A stretch of 64,000 nucleotides of DNA from Isosphaera sp. (GCA_013822345.1 PNKH01000001.1:62001-126000); one strand, 5' to 3'. Positions 41,324-49,940 are shown, counted from the stretch's first letter. A program made the numbers and translations. The notes: generated by a model not told the origin, from the sequence alone.

Positions 41324-41397
41324 GACCGGGTAGGCCAACCGGTAGAGCCGGCAGGTCGAGAGCCTGTCACGTGTGGGTTCGACTCCCACTCCGGTCA
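41324..41397 (+). tRNA. Class I tRNA with Leu(GAG) anticodon and C33, array unit 13
   Basis: GACCGGG/TCCGGTC; stem GCAGG/CCTGT, loop TCGAGAG; 5-nt variable loop CACGT; A73. Confidence 0.75.
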
Positions 41398-41418
41398 CTG
41401 CGGCGCGGGCCGCGCAAC

Positions 41419-41486
41419 GGGATCGCTCGCGGGCGGGAGCTGTGCCTTGCAAGCACGGCGTCGGGGTTCGACTCCCCGCGGTTCCA
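41419..41486 (+). tRNA. tRNA-Ala(UGC), 68 nt with reduced D-arm, array unit 14
   Basis: GGGATCG/CGGTTCC including G3:U70; loop CTTGCAA; T-arm CGGGG-TTCGACT-CCCCG; A73. Confidence 0.8.
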
Positions 41487-41488
41487 CT

Positions 41489-41589
41489 GGGTGGGGTGCG
41501 GCCGGCGGCCGCGGGGCGGCGGGTCCGAGCAAACGTCCGGCCGACTGGGGTTCGGGTCCGCACCCCGTCCGCCGGCCGCATCACCACCC
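41489..41589. repeat. Imperfect inverted repeat around unit 15
   Basis: GGGTGGGGTGCGGCCGGCGG (41489-41508) vs CCGCCGGCCGCATCACCACCC (41569-41589): 12-bp and 6-bp perfect stems. Confidence 0.85.
41490..41570 (+). other. Degenerate tRNA-like unit 15 (possible Cys-like GCA anticodon)
   Basis: GGTGGGG / CCCCGTC ends, TGGGG-TTCGGGT-CCGCA T-arm-like, GAGCAAA loop; poor anticodon stem; embedded in a large inverted repeat. Confidence 0.4.
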
Positions 41590-41594
41590 GACAC

Positions 41595-41680
41595 GGAAGG
41601 GACCCGGATACGGCTGGCCGGGCCACACTGCTAACGTGCGCGCCCGCGAGGGCGTGAGGGTTCGAATCCCTCCCCTTCCG
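41595..41680 (+). tRNA. tRNA-Ser(GCU), class II, array unit 16
   Basis: GGAAGGG/CCCTTCC; loop CTGCTAA; variable arm CGCCC-GCGA-GGGCG; G73. Confidence 0.85.
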
Positions 41681-41694
41681 CCTGGTTCACAACC

Positions 41695-41767
41695 GATCCC
41701 GTGGCCCAGCGGCGACGGCGCCTCCCTGACACGGAGGAGAGCGGTGGTTCGAGTCCACCCGGGATCA
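41695..41767 (+). tRNA. tRNA-Val(GAC), array unit 17
   Basis: GATCCCG/CGGGATC; stem CCTCC/GGAGG, loop CTGACAC; A73. Confidence 0.9.
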
Positions 41768-41792
41768 CTCCGGCCGACCGGCCGGGCCCGAC

Positions 41793-41867
41793 GCGGCATG
41801 TGGTGTAGCGGTTTCGCACGCGGCTCTGTGAAAGCCGAGGTGAGGGGTTCGACTCCCCCCGCGCCGC
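41793..41867 (+). tRNA. tRNA-His(GUG), array unit 18
   Basis: G-1 at 41793 opposite C73; CGGCATG/CGCGCCG; stem CGGCT/AGCCG, loop CTGTGAA. Confidence 0.85.
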
Positions 41868-41882
41868 CTGAACGAGTTCCAC

Positions 41883-41952
41883 AGAGGGATGCTCCTGGGA
41901 GAGCATGCGGTCTCCAAAGCCGCTTTACAGGGTTCGAATCCTTGTCCCTCTG
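41883..41952 (+). tRNA. tRNA-Trp(CCA), short D-loop, array unit 19
   Basis: AGAGGGA/TCCCTCT; stem GCGGT/GCCGC, loop CTCCAAA; G73. Confidence 0.88.
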
Positions 41953-41957
41953 CTCAC

Positions 41958-42033
41958 GCCGGCGTGGCCCGACCCCCAGCAAGGCACCGAGCTCGTACCT
42001 CGGCTCATGCGGGTGCGAACCCCGCCGCCGGCC
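41958..42033 (+). tRNA. tRNA-Thr(CGU), non-canonical elbow, array unit 20
   Basis: GCCGGCG/CGCCGGC; stem CCGAG/CTCGG, loop CTCGTAC; D-loop without GG, T-loop TGCGAAC. Confidence 0.75.
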
Positions 42034-42082
42034 CTTCCGGCCCTTCCGGCCCTTCCGGCCCCGGCCCGACGGCCGGGGCCGG
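42029..42082 (+). terminator. 10-bp tandem repeat (cccttccggc x3) plus 12-bp GC hairpin at array 3' end
   Basis: CCGGCCCCGGCC-CGAC-GGCCGGGGCCGG at 42055-42082; no T-run. Confidence 0.55.
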
Positions 42083-42186
42083 ATTCTCACATTTCTCGCT
42101 TACGGCGGGCCGCATTTTCAGTATCCTGTCCGCTCGACCGTCCGGCCGGAGCGCCGGACCCCGCGGGCCGACAGGTGACCCCCGCC

Positions 42187-42558
42187 ATGATGGACTACGC
42201 CGAGGCCCGCCGGGCCGCCGCCGGCCTCGCCGCCCTGGCCGAGCCGACCCGCCTGCGGGTCCTGTTCCTCCTCGCCCGCGGGCCGCACCACGTCGGCCAG
42301 CTGGCCGACCTCGTCGGCACCCCGATGGTGAACATGTCCCACCACCTCGGGGTGATGCGGCAGGCCGGGCTGGTCGAGGACGAGAAGGACGGCCGGCGGG
42401 TGGTGTACCGGTTCCGCCCGGACGTGTTCGCCGCCGGGGACGGGGACGGGACCCTCGGGGTGCTGACCGTCGGCCCGTTCCGGGTCGTCGTCCGGGCGGA
42501 CGGGCAGCCGCCCGCCATCGGGAGGCCGAAGCGGAAGCCGCCGAAGCCGAAGAAGTGA
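42187..42558 (+). CDS. ArsR-family winged-helix regulator
   Basis: LAALAEPTRLRVLFLLARGPHHVGQLADLVGTPMVNMSHHLGVMRQAGLVEDEKDGRRVVYRF. Confidence 0.88.
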   Translation: MMDYAEARRAAAGLAALAEPTRLRVLFLLARGPHHVGQLADLVGTPMVNMSHHLGVMRQAGLVEDEKDGRRVVYRFRPDVFAAGDGDGTLGVLTVGPFRVVVRADGQPPAIGRPKRKPPKPKK

Positions 42559-42579
42559 CCCGGGCCGTATGATGCCGGG

Positions 42580-43953
42580 ATGGGACACGGACCCGCCGGC
42601 GGGCCGGCCTGGCGGGCGGTCCTGGCCCTCGCCCTCCCGGCCCTCGCCCAACAGTACCTCCACCTCCTCGTCGGGCTGTCCGACCAGTACCTCGCCGGGC
42701 ACTTCCGGGTCGCCGACCCGGCCGCCCGCGAGGCGTACCTGTCCGCCCTCACCACCGCCGGCTACCTGTACTGGTTCGTGTCCAGCTACACCGTGGTGGT
42801 GAGCGTCGGGGCGACCGCCCTGGTCGCCCGGTTCGTCGGGGCCGGGGACCTGTCGCTCGCCCGCCGGGCGACCGGGCAGGCCGTCCTCCTCGGGGCCGCG
42901 TTCGGGGCGGTCGGGGCGGTCGCCGGGCTCCTCGGGCTGCCGGTCCTGGTCGACGCCCTGTGGCTGACAGGGGACGCGGCCCGGTACGCGGTCGACTTCC
43001 TCACCCCGCTCGCCGCCCTCCTCGCCTTCCAGATCGTCGAGTCGGCGTGCGCCGCGTGCCTGGCCGGGTCCGGGGACACCCGGACCGGGCTGAAGGTGCT
43101 CGGGCTGGTGGCGGTGCTGAACGTCCCGCTCGCCTGGGGGCTGTGCTTCGGGGTCGGGCCGTGGGGCGGGCTCGGGTTCGTCGGGATCGCGCTCGGCACC
43201 GGGCTGAGCCACGTCGTCGGGTGCGCGGTGCTGCTCCTCATCCTGTCCCGCGGGAAGTCCGGGCTGACCCTGACCTGGGCGAACCTCGCCCCTGACTTGA
43301 GCCTGATCCGCCGGCTCCTCCGGGTGAGCGTCCCGGCGGCGGCCGACAGCCTGTCCGTCGCGTTCTGCCAGCTGTGGTTCCTGGGGCTGGTGAACCGGCT
43401 CGGGGACACGGCGTCCGCGGCCCACGGGATCGCCCTGCGGTGGGAGGCGCTCGGGTTCCTGGCCGGGGCGGCGTTCGGGACGGCGGCGATGGCCCTGGTC
43501 GGGCAGAACCTGGGGGCGCGCGACCCGGCCCGGGCGGCGCGGTGCGGGTGGACGGCGTTCGGCATCGCCGCTGCAGTGATGTGCGGGATGGGCGTGCTGT
43601 TCGCGCTGTTCGCCGGACCGATGTTCCGGCTGTTCGCCCCCGGCGCGGGCGCCGCCGGGGTGGTCGAGGCCGGGGCGCCAGTGCTGCGGCTGATCGCCGT
43701 GGCGATGCCGGCGCTGGCCGCCCAGATCGTGCTCACGGCGGCGCTCCGCGGGGCCGGGGACACCCGCGTCCCGGTGCTCATCAGTTGGGTCGGGTTCCTC
43801 GGCGTCCGGATCCCGCTCGCGTACCTGCTGACCGGGCCGGCGAACCTCGGGCTGTTCGGGGCGTGGGTGGCGATGTGCGCCGACATCTGGGTCCGCGGGA
43901 CGTTCTTCGCGGTCCGGTTCGCCGGCGGGCGGTGGAAGCGGATCGAAGTGTGA
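42580..43953 (+). CDS. MATE family efflux transporter
   Basis: Twelve-TM pattern; internal repeats YLSALTTAGYLYWFVSSYTVVVSVGATALVARFVGAGD. Confidence 0.9.
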   Translation: MGHGPAGGPAWRAVLALALPALAQQYLHLLVGLSDQYLAGHFRVADPAAREAYLSALTTAGYLYWFVSSYTVVVSVGATALVARFVGAGDLSLARRATGQAVLLGAAFGAVGAVAGLLGLPVLVDALWLTGDAARYAVDFLTPLAALLAFQIVESACAACLAGSGDTRTGLKVLGLVAVLNVPLAWGLCFGVGPWGGLGFVGIALGTGLSHVVGCAVLLLILSRGKSGLTLTWANLAPDLSLIRRLLRVSVPAAADSLSVAFCQLWFLGLVNRLGDTASAAHGIALRWEALGFLAGAAFGTAAMALVGQNLGARDPARAARCGWTAFGIAAAVMCGMGVLFALFAGPMFRLFAPGAGAAGVVEAGAPVLRLIAVAMPALAAQIVLTAALRGAGDTRVPVLISWVGFLGVRIPLAYLLTGPANLGLFGAWVAMCADIWVRGTFFAVRFAGGRWKRIEV

Positions 43954-43983
43954 CCGGGCGGTCCGCCCCCCCGGTGACCGTCC

Positions 43984-44171
43984 GCGTGGCGCCCCTCACC
44001 CGCCGGCGAGGCGCCGGCGACCTCTCCCCAGCGGGGAGAGGTGGGGCCACACCGGCCCCTCCGTAGCTCATCGAACCGCGTACCTGGCGAGAACGCCCGC
44101 GGCCCCCACCTCTCCCCGCTGGGGAGAGGTCGGAACGGCGAAGCGCCGTTCCGGGTGAGGGGAAGCCACCT
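43984..44171. repeat. MITE-like palindromic element A, copy 2
   Basis: GTGGCGCCCCTCACCCGCCGGCGAGGCGCCGGCGACCTCTCCCCAGCGGGGAGAGGTGGGG ... CCCACCTCTCCCCGCTGGGGAGAGGTCGGAACGGCGAAGCGCCGTTCCGGGTGAGGGGAAGCCACC. Confidence 0.92.
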
Positions 44172-44226
44172 GAAGAGTCGACCGGGGACCGACCCGGCAC
44201 ACACCCGCCCGGCGTAAAATGCCCGC

Positions 44227-45855
44227 ATGTCGATCCGCGTCTCGAACCTGCGGCTCCCGGTCGAGGAGCCGGAAGCGAACCTACCCGCCCACCTCGGCCG
44301 GGCGCTCGGGCTGCGCCCCGCCGACCTCGGCCGGTGGCGCGTCGCCCGCAAGGCCCTCGACCTCCGCGACAAGTGCCAACTCCGGTTCGTCTACAACTTC
44401 GAGGTCGATCTTCCGGCCGGGGAAGACGTGGTGGTCCGTCGGGCCGCCGACCGGCCGCACGCCCCGGCGCAGGTCGAGCGGCACGACGAACCGCCGTTCG
44501 CCATGCCCGACCCCGGCTCGGTCCCGCTGCCACACCGCCCGGTGGTCGTCGGGTCCGGGCCGGGCGGGTTGGTCTGCGCGTACTTCCTCGCGCTGCACGG
44601 CTACCGCCCGCTGCTGCTCGAGCGCGGCACCCGGGTGAACGACCGCATCCGCGACGTGAAGCGGTTCGACGACGGCGGGGAGTTCAGCCCGGAGAGCAAC
44701 TACCTGTTCGGCGAGGGCGGGGCCGGCACCTTCTCGGACGGCAAGCTGACCTGCCGCGGGACCGGCCCCGACGTGCTCCGGGTGCTCGAACTGTTCGCCG
44801 AGTGCAAGGGGCAGCAGCCGGGCCGGCCGAACATCCTGTACTACCACCGCCCGCACCTCGGCAGCAACCGCCTCCCGGCCGTCGTCAAGGCGATCCGCCG
44901 GAAGATCGAGGAGTACGGCGGGGAGGTGCGGTTCCTCACCCGGGTCGAGGACCTGGTGTTCGACGCCGCGGGGCTGAAGGGGGTGGCGACGTCCGGCGGG
45001 TTCGTGCCGGCGGCGGTGGTGGTGCTGGCGACCGGGCACAGCGCCCGCGACACCTACCGGATGCTGGCGGCCCGCGGGGTGCCGATGGCCCGCAAGCCGT
45101 TCCAGTTCGGGGTGCGGATCGAGCACCGGCAGGAGGTGGTGAACGCGGTCCAGTTCGGCCCCCGGCACCAGCACTACGAGGAACTCCTCGGCAACGCCGA
45201 CTACGCGCTGGTGGCGACCGGCGGGCACGACCTGTTCACGTTCTGCATGTGCGCCGGCGGGTACGTCATCCCGAGCGTGTCGCAGGACGGGTTCTTCTGC
45301 ACCAACGGGATGAGCCTGTCGAAGCGGGACTCGCCGTACGCGAACAGCGGGCTGGTGGTGACGGTCCCGGTCGAGGAGTTCGGTGGGGCGGACGTGCTGG
45401 CCGGGGTGCGGCTGCAGGAGCGGTACGAGGCGCGGGCGTTCGAGCTGGGCGGGGGGGGCGAGTACCGCTGCCCGGTCCAGCGGGCGACCGACTTCGTCGC
45501 CGGGCGGGCGACCCGCGGGGTTCCGCCGACCAGCTACCCGCGCGGCCTGGCCGCCTGCGACCTGCGGGAGGTGCTGCCGCCGGTGGTGGCCGAGGCGGTG
45601 CGGCAGGGGTTACCGCAGATGGACCGGCGGTGGCGCGGGCGGTTCCTGGACGACGCCGTGCTGGTCGGGCCGGAGGCGCGGGGGAGTTCGCCGGTGCGGG
45701 TCGACCGCGACCCGGAGACGCGGGAGTCGCCGGCGGTGCCGGGGCTGTACCCGGTCGGGGAGGGGGCGGGGTACGCCGGCGGGATCGTGTCGGCGGCCGT
45801 CGACGGGCTGCGGACCGCACGGGCGGTGATCGGCCGGTACGCCCGGTGCCGGTGA
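44227..45855 (+). CDS. FAD-dependent oxidoreductase/dehydrogenase
   Basis: [55 protein letters not shown]. Confidence 0.9.
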   Translation: MSIRVSNLRLPVEEPEANLPAHLGRALGLRPADLGRWRVARKALDLRDKCQLRFVYNFEVDLPAGEDVVVRRAADRPHAPAQVERHDEPPFAMPDPGSVPLPHRPVVVGSGPGGLVCAYFLALHGYRPLLLERGTRVNDRIRDVKRFDDGGEFSPESNYLFGEGGAGTFSDGKLTCRGTGPDVLRVLELFAECKGQQPGRPNILYYHRPHLGSNRLPAVVKAIRRKIEEYGGEVRFLTRVEDLVFDAAGLKGVATSGGFVPAAVVVLATGHSARDTYRMLAARGVPMARKPFQFGVRIEHRQEVVNAVQFGPRHQHYEELLGNADYALVATGGHDLFTFCMCAGGYVIPSVSQDGFFCTNGMSLSKRDSPYANSGLVVTVPVEEFGGADVLAGVRLQERYEARAFELGGGGEYRCPVQRATDFVAGRATRGVPPTSYPRGLAACDLREVLPPVVAEAVRQGLPQMDRRWRGRFLDDAVLVGPEARGSSPVRVDRDPETRESPAVPGLYPVGEGAGYAGGIVSAAVDGLRTARAVIGRYARCR

Positions 45856-45991
45856 CGCCCGTCCGGCCGGACCGATAATTCGGCACAATTCTCTTCCGTT
45901 CGTCGCCGGTTCGGGGTTTACTATCGGCGGGTGGCGCCGGGCTCCCACTTCACCATCCCTCCCCCCGGCCCCGCCCGTCCGGAGAGTCTCC

Positions 45992-47125
45992 ATGTCCCGC
46001 GCCGCAGTCCGCCGGGGGTTCACGCTGATCGAACTCCTGGTCGTGGTCGCCATCATCGCCATCCTGATCGGGCTGTTACTGCCGGCCGTGCAGAAGGTCC
46101 GGGAGTCGGCCGCCCGGTCGTCCTGCACGAACAACCTGAAGCAGCTCGGGATCGCGATGCACAACTACCACGGGGTGCACGGCCGGTTCCCGTCCTGGGG
46201 GTTCGACTTCCCGAGCTCCCCGACCCCGCGGCAGGTGGCCGGTTACACCACCGCGAACCCGTACGACGCCGTCGGCGTCCGGAGGCAGGGGCACGCGGCG
46301 ATCGTAATGATGGTGGAGTACATCGAGCAGGAGAACCTGGCGAACCTCGTCGACCGGCGGCTGTCGGCGATCGACCCGATCAACCTGCCCGTGCCGGCCC
46401 CCGGGTCGACGAGCACCATCGCCTCGATCCCGGTGAAGCTGCTGGTCTGCCCGTCCACCCCGAACGGGCGGGAGAACGCGAACTACGACACCATCCTGGG
46501 CATGTTCCCGACCTTCCCGGCGATGGGCCACCGGTTGTCGCGGACCGACTACTGGCCGTTCCGGGGGTTCGAGCCGTCCCTGCTCACCCCCGCCCGGTGC
46601 GGGAACCCGCTCGGCACCCCGACCGCCGACGCCTCGAACTCCGGCGCGCTCGGCCCGAAGGGGACCGGGATGCACACCGGCCTGCCGGCGACCCGGATCC
46701 TGGACGGGACGAGCAACACCGTCGCGTTCACCGAGATCTCCGGGCGGGGGCTGGCGGCGTACATCCAGGGGAAGCTGATCGTCCAGATCCCGTCCTCGAT
46801 TGCCATGCTGACCGCCTCACCGATCACCCCGCTCAACGGGCAAGGGGACATCTCCCTGTACGTCCGCGGCGCCTGGGCCGACCAGGACGGGGCCGCCACC
46901 CTCCGCGGGTACTCGGTGAACGCGGCCGGGACCATGGTCGACGCGGAGGCCGGGTGCCAGGTGATGAACGTGACCAACCACGGCGCCCCGTACTCGTTCC
47001 ACGCCGGCGGGGCGAACACCCTGCGGTGCGACGGGTCGGTGTTCTTCCTGAAGAACAACACGACCGGCCCGGTCCTGATCGCCCTGATCACCCGGTCCGG
47101 CGGGGAGAACGCCCCGGGCGACTGA
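45992..47125 (+). CDS. DUF1559 domain protein
   Basis: [37 protein letters not shown]. Confidence 0.93.
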   Translation: MSRAAVRRGFTLIELLVVVAIIAILIGLLLPAVQKVRESAARSSCTNNLKQLGIAMHNYHGVHGRFPSWGFDFPSSPTPRQVAGYTTANPYDAVGVRRQGHAAIVMMVEYIEQENLANLVDRRLSAIDPINLPVPAPGSTSTIASIPVKLLVCPSTPNGRENANYDTILGMFPTFPAMGHRLSRTDYWPFRGFEPSLLTPARCGNPLGTPTADASNSGALGPKGTGMHTGLPATRILDGTSNTVAFTEISGRGLAAYIQGKLIVQIPSSIAMLTASPITPLNGQGDISLYVRGAWADQDGAATLRGYSVNAAGTMVDAEAGCQVMNVTNHGAPYSFHAGGANTLRCDGSVFFLKNNTTGPVLIALITRSGGENAPGD

Positions 47126-47142
47126 CGCCGGGCGGGAGTTCG

Positions 47143-47202
47143 GGGAGGGCGAGGCTCCTGCCGAGCCGTGCGGCTCCGGCTCGGCAGGAGCCTCGCCCTC
47201 CC
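47143..47202. repeat. Intergenic palindrome, second copy of family 'GGGAGGGCGAGGCTCC'
   Basis: GGGAGGGCGAGGCTCCTGCCGAGCC / GGCTCGGCAGGAGCCTCGCCCTCCC. Confidence 0.9.
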
Positions 47203-47305
47203 ACGCCACGGACTTCCGGACCGGCCGGTTGACCGCCGGCGCCCGATCCCGTAGCTTCGGCGGCAGCCGCCTCTCCGAGGCGGTGCTCACCCACGGGCCG
47301 CCGCC

Positions 47306-48514
47306 ATGCGACTGTCACTTCTCCCGCTCGCCCTGTTCGCCGCCGTCCCGGCCGTCGCCGCCCCGCCGGACGTCCCCCACCCGGACAAGCTCAACACCAT
47401 CAAACCGCAGATGCAGAAGTTCGTCGACTCCGCCGACCTGGCCGGGGCGGTGTGGGTCGTCGGCCGGAAGGACGGCGTGGTCCACGCGGCGGCCGTCGGG
47501 TCCCGCGACCTCGCCGCCAAGGCCCCGATGCAGAAGGACACCATCTTCCGGATCGCGTCGATGACCAAGCCGATCACCGCGGTCGGCATCATGATCCTGG
47601 CCGACGAGGGGAAGCTGAGCCCGGACGACGACGTGGCGAAGCACCTGCCCGAGTTCGGCGGGCAGCTGATGCTCGCCGACGGCAAGGACCCGACGGCGCT
47701 GAAGAAGCCGAGCCGGCCGGTAAAGCTCCGCGACCTCCTGACGCACACGTCCGGGGTGATCCCAAACTACCCGATCGGCGTGAACGACGTGTACACGAAG
47801 CGGAACCGCACCCTGGCCGAGACGACGCTGGCCGCGGCGCTGCAGCCGCTGCAGTTCGAGCCGGGCACCCGGTGGCAGTACTGCAACCCGGGGATCGACA
47901 CCCTCGGCCGGGTGATCGAGGTGACATCCGGGATGAGCTACGAGGACTTCATGCGGAAGCGGATCTTCGACCCGCTCGGGATGAAGGACACGACGCCGTA
48001 CCCGACGAAGGAGCAGTTCGCCCGGACCGCCGTCACCTACGGCAAGGGGAAGGACGACGGCAAGCTGTTCCCGGCGCCGAACACGCTGCTGGACGTTCCG
48101 GGGAGTCCGAAGCACCCGGTCCCGGCCGGCGGGCTGTACTCGACCGCGGCGGACCTGTCCCGGCTGTACCGGATGATGCTGAACAAGGGCGAGTTGGACG
48201 GGAAGCGGATCCTGAGCGAGAAGGCGGTCGCCGAGATGACGCGGGTGCAGACCGGCGACATCAAGAGCGGGTTCGGGGACGGGATGGGGTTCGGGTTCGG
48301 GTGGGCGGTGGTGCGGGAGCCGAAGGGGGTGACGGCGATGCTGTCGGCGGGGAGCTACGGGCACGGCGGGGCGTTCGGGACGCAGGCGTGGCTCGACCCG
48401 ACCCAGGACCTGTTCGTGATCCTGCTGATCCAGCGGACGGGCCTGGCCGGCGGCGACGCGTCGGTGATGCGGCAGGTGCTGCAGGAGGCGGCCGCCGCGG
48501 CGGTGAAGAAGTAG
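47306..48514 (+). CDS. Serine hydrolase / beta-lactamase-family protein
   Basis: RIASMTKPITAVGIMILADEGKL (SxxK), YCNPGIDTLG, C-terminal GHGG. Confidence 0.9.
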   Translation: MRLSLLPLALFAAVPAVAAPPDVPHPDKLNTIKPQMQKFVDSADLAGAVWVVGRKDGVVHAAAVGSRDLAAKAPMQKDTIFRIASMTKPITAVGIMILADEGKLSPDDDVAKHLPEFGGQLMLADGKDPTALKKPSRPVKLRDLLTHTSGVIPNYPIGVNDVYTKRNRTLAETTLAAALQPLQFEPGTRWQYCNPGIDTLGRVIEVTSGMSYEDFMRKRIFDPLGMKDTTPYPTKEQFARTAVTYGKGKDDGKLFPAPNTLLDVPGSPKHPVPAGGLYSTAADLSRLYRMMLNKGELDGKRILSEKAVAEMTRVQTGDIKSGFGDGMGFGFGWAVVREPKGVTAMLSAGSYGHGGAFGTQAWLDPTQDLFVILLIQRTGLAGGDASVMRQVLQEAAAAAVKK

Positions 48515-48553
48515 GCCGCCGACGGGACCGGGGTTCGATCCCGGGTGACTCCG

Positions 48554-48743
48554 GAGGTGGCTTCCCCTCACCCGGCCCGGCGAGGCGCCGGGCCGACCTC
48601 TCCCCAGCGGGGAGAGGTGGGGGCACCGCGGCTCCCGTCTACGTCACCAACCCGGGAAGTTGCCGAGGCGGCCGGCGGCCCCCACCTCTCCCCGCTGGGG
48701 AGAGGTCGCCGGCGCCTCGCCGGCGGGTGAGGGGAAGCCACCT
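48554..48743. repeat. MITE-like palindromic element A, copy 3
   Basis: GGTGGCTTCCCCTCACCCGGCCCGGCGAGGCGCCGGGCCGACCTCTCCCC...GGGTGAGGGGAAGCCACC. Confidence 0.92.
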
Positions 48744-48788
48744 GCCGAGACGACCAACCGCCCCACCCCGCCCGGTGACCTTCTTCCC

Positions 48789-49940
48789 TCACCGCCCGGC
48801 CAGCCCGCGGTAGAACGCCTCGAACCGCCGCCGCATCGCGTCCCGGCTGTACTCCGCCTCGACCCGCCGCCGGGCCGACGCCCCGTACCCGGCCGCCCGC
48901 ATCGGGTCGGCCAACAGCTCCCCGATCGCGTCGACCAGCGCCGCCCCGTCCCCGGCCGGCACCACCAGCCCGTCCTTCCGGTGCCGCACCAGGTCGGCGT
49001 TCGCCCCCACGGCCGTCGCCACCACCGCCCGCCCCGCCGACATGTACTCCAACAGCGCGTTCGACATCCCCTCCGAGTGCGACGGCAGGACCGCGATGTC
49101 GACCGTCCGGAGGAACCCGGCCACGTCCGCCACCGACCCGCGCAGCTTGAACCGGTCGCCGAGGCCGAGGCCGGCGTGGAGGCGCTCCAACTCCTCGCGC
49201 TGCTCGCCGTCCCCGGCCACCTCGAACACCAGCTGCGGGAACCGGGCCAGGGCGTCCTTCGCGGCCCGCATCAGCCCGTCCACGTTCTTCACCGGCCGGA
49301 GGTTCGCCACGCACCCGACCCGCACCCGCGGCTTCGACGTGTCCGGGTACAGGAACCGGTTGAACCGGGCCGTGTCGACGCCGTTCTCTAGCACCACCAC
49401 CCGGTCCGCCCGGTGGCCCTCCCGGCCGACCAACGCGTCCCGGCCGGCGGCGGTGTTGGTGAGGGTCGCGTCCACGAACGGGCGGACGGCCCGGCCGAGC
49501 AGCCGGTGCCGGCGGGTGAGCCAGTACCCGAGGTTGTTCCGCACCCGCACCACCTTCCGCACCCCGGACAGCTTCGCCAGCGGCGCCCCGAAGTACGCGG
49601 CGTCGAGGAAGTACGTCTGCAGCACGTCCGGCCGGTGCTCGCGCCAGAACGCCCGGAGCCGTCGGGCGGCGCGGGCCGCGGCCAGGCTGACGAGTCGCCG
49701 CACCCCGAGGCGGATCACCGAGCAGTCGGCGGGTTCGAGGGCGCGGGACAGGTCGTCTTCGCCGTCGAGGAGCACGAGCGACGGGGCGACCTTCGAGCGG
49801 TCGAGTTCGCGGATCAGGGCGAGGAGCTGCGTCTCGGTCCCGGCCCGGCTGAGCCGGTCGATCATGAAGCAAACGCGGACCGGGTCGGCGGCCGGTGCCG
49901 GGGCGACCGGGAGGCGGCGCGGCGCGAGCAGTGCAGACAT
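48789..49940 (-). CDS. Glycosyltransferase family 4
   Basis: MIDRLSRAGTETQLLALIRELD; VAVLPSHSEGMSNALLEYMSAGRAVVATAVGANADLV. Confidence 0.9.
   Translation of the reverse strand: MSALLAPRRLPVAPAPAADPVRVCFMIDRLSRAGTETQLLALIRELDRSKVAPSLVLLDGEDDLSRALEPADCSVIRLGVRRLVSLAAARAARRLRAFWREHRPDVLQTYFLDAAYFGAPLAKLSGVRKVVRVRNNLGYWLTRRHRLLGRAVRPFVDATLTNTAAGRDALVGREGHRADRVVVLENGVDTARFNRFLYPDTSKPRVRVGCVANLRPVKNVDGLMRAAKDALARFPQLVFEVAGDGEQREELERLHAGLGLGDRFKLRGSVADVAGFLRTVDIAVLPSHSEGMSNALLEYMSAGRAVVATAVGANADLVRHRKDGLVVPAGDGAALVDAIGELLADPMRAAGYGASARRRVEAEYSRDAMRRRFEAFYRGLAGR

Noticed and set aside
41490-41570. Selenocysteine tRNA
   Set aside because: No TCA anticodon, no extended acceptor or long variable arm of the selC type.
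41595-41680. Amber suppressor reading (CTA anticodon) of unit 16
   Set aside because: Shifting the loop to TGCTAAC puts G at position 33. CTGCTAA keeps U33, and the long variable arm and G73 fit Ser(GCU), although its anticodon stem has two mismatches.
40297-42033. CRISPR-like regular repeats (GTGGGTTCGA[C/T]TCCCAC every ~85 nt)
   Set aside because: The repeats are tRNA T-arms within foldable tRNAs; unit lengths and spacers vary and no cas genes are present.
42029-42058. 10-bp tandem repeat as a CRISPR or VNTR locus
   Set aside because: Only three units and contiguous with the array-terminal hairpin; recorded as part of the terminator region.
41135-42178. 347-aa ORF and other ORFs across 40300-42090
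   Set aside because: They run through the tRNA array; recurring GFDSHSG/VRIPPLP-like strings are translations of tRNA T-arms.
45992-47125. Type IV pilin gene
   Set aside because: The pseudopilin N-terminus is shared by the planctomycete DUF1559 family; the C-terminal GDGSVxFL motif supports DUF1559.
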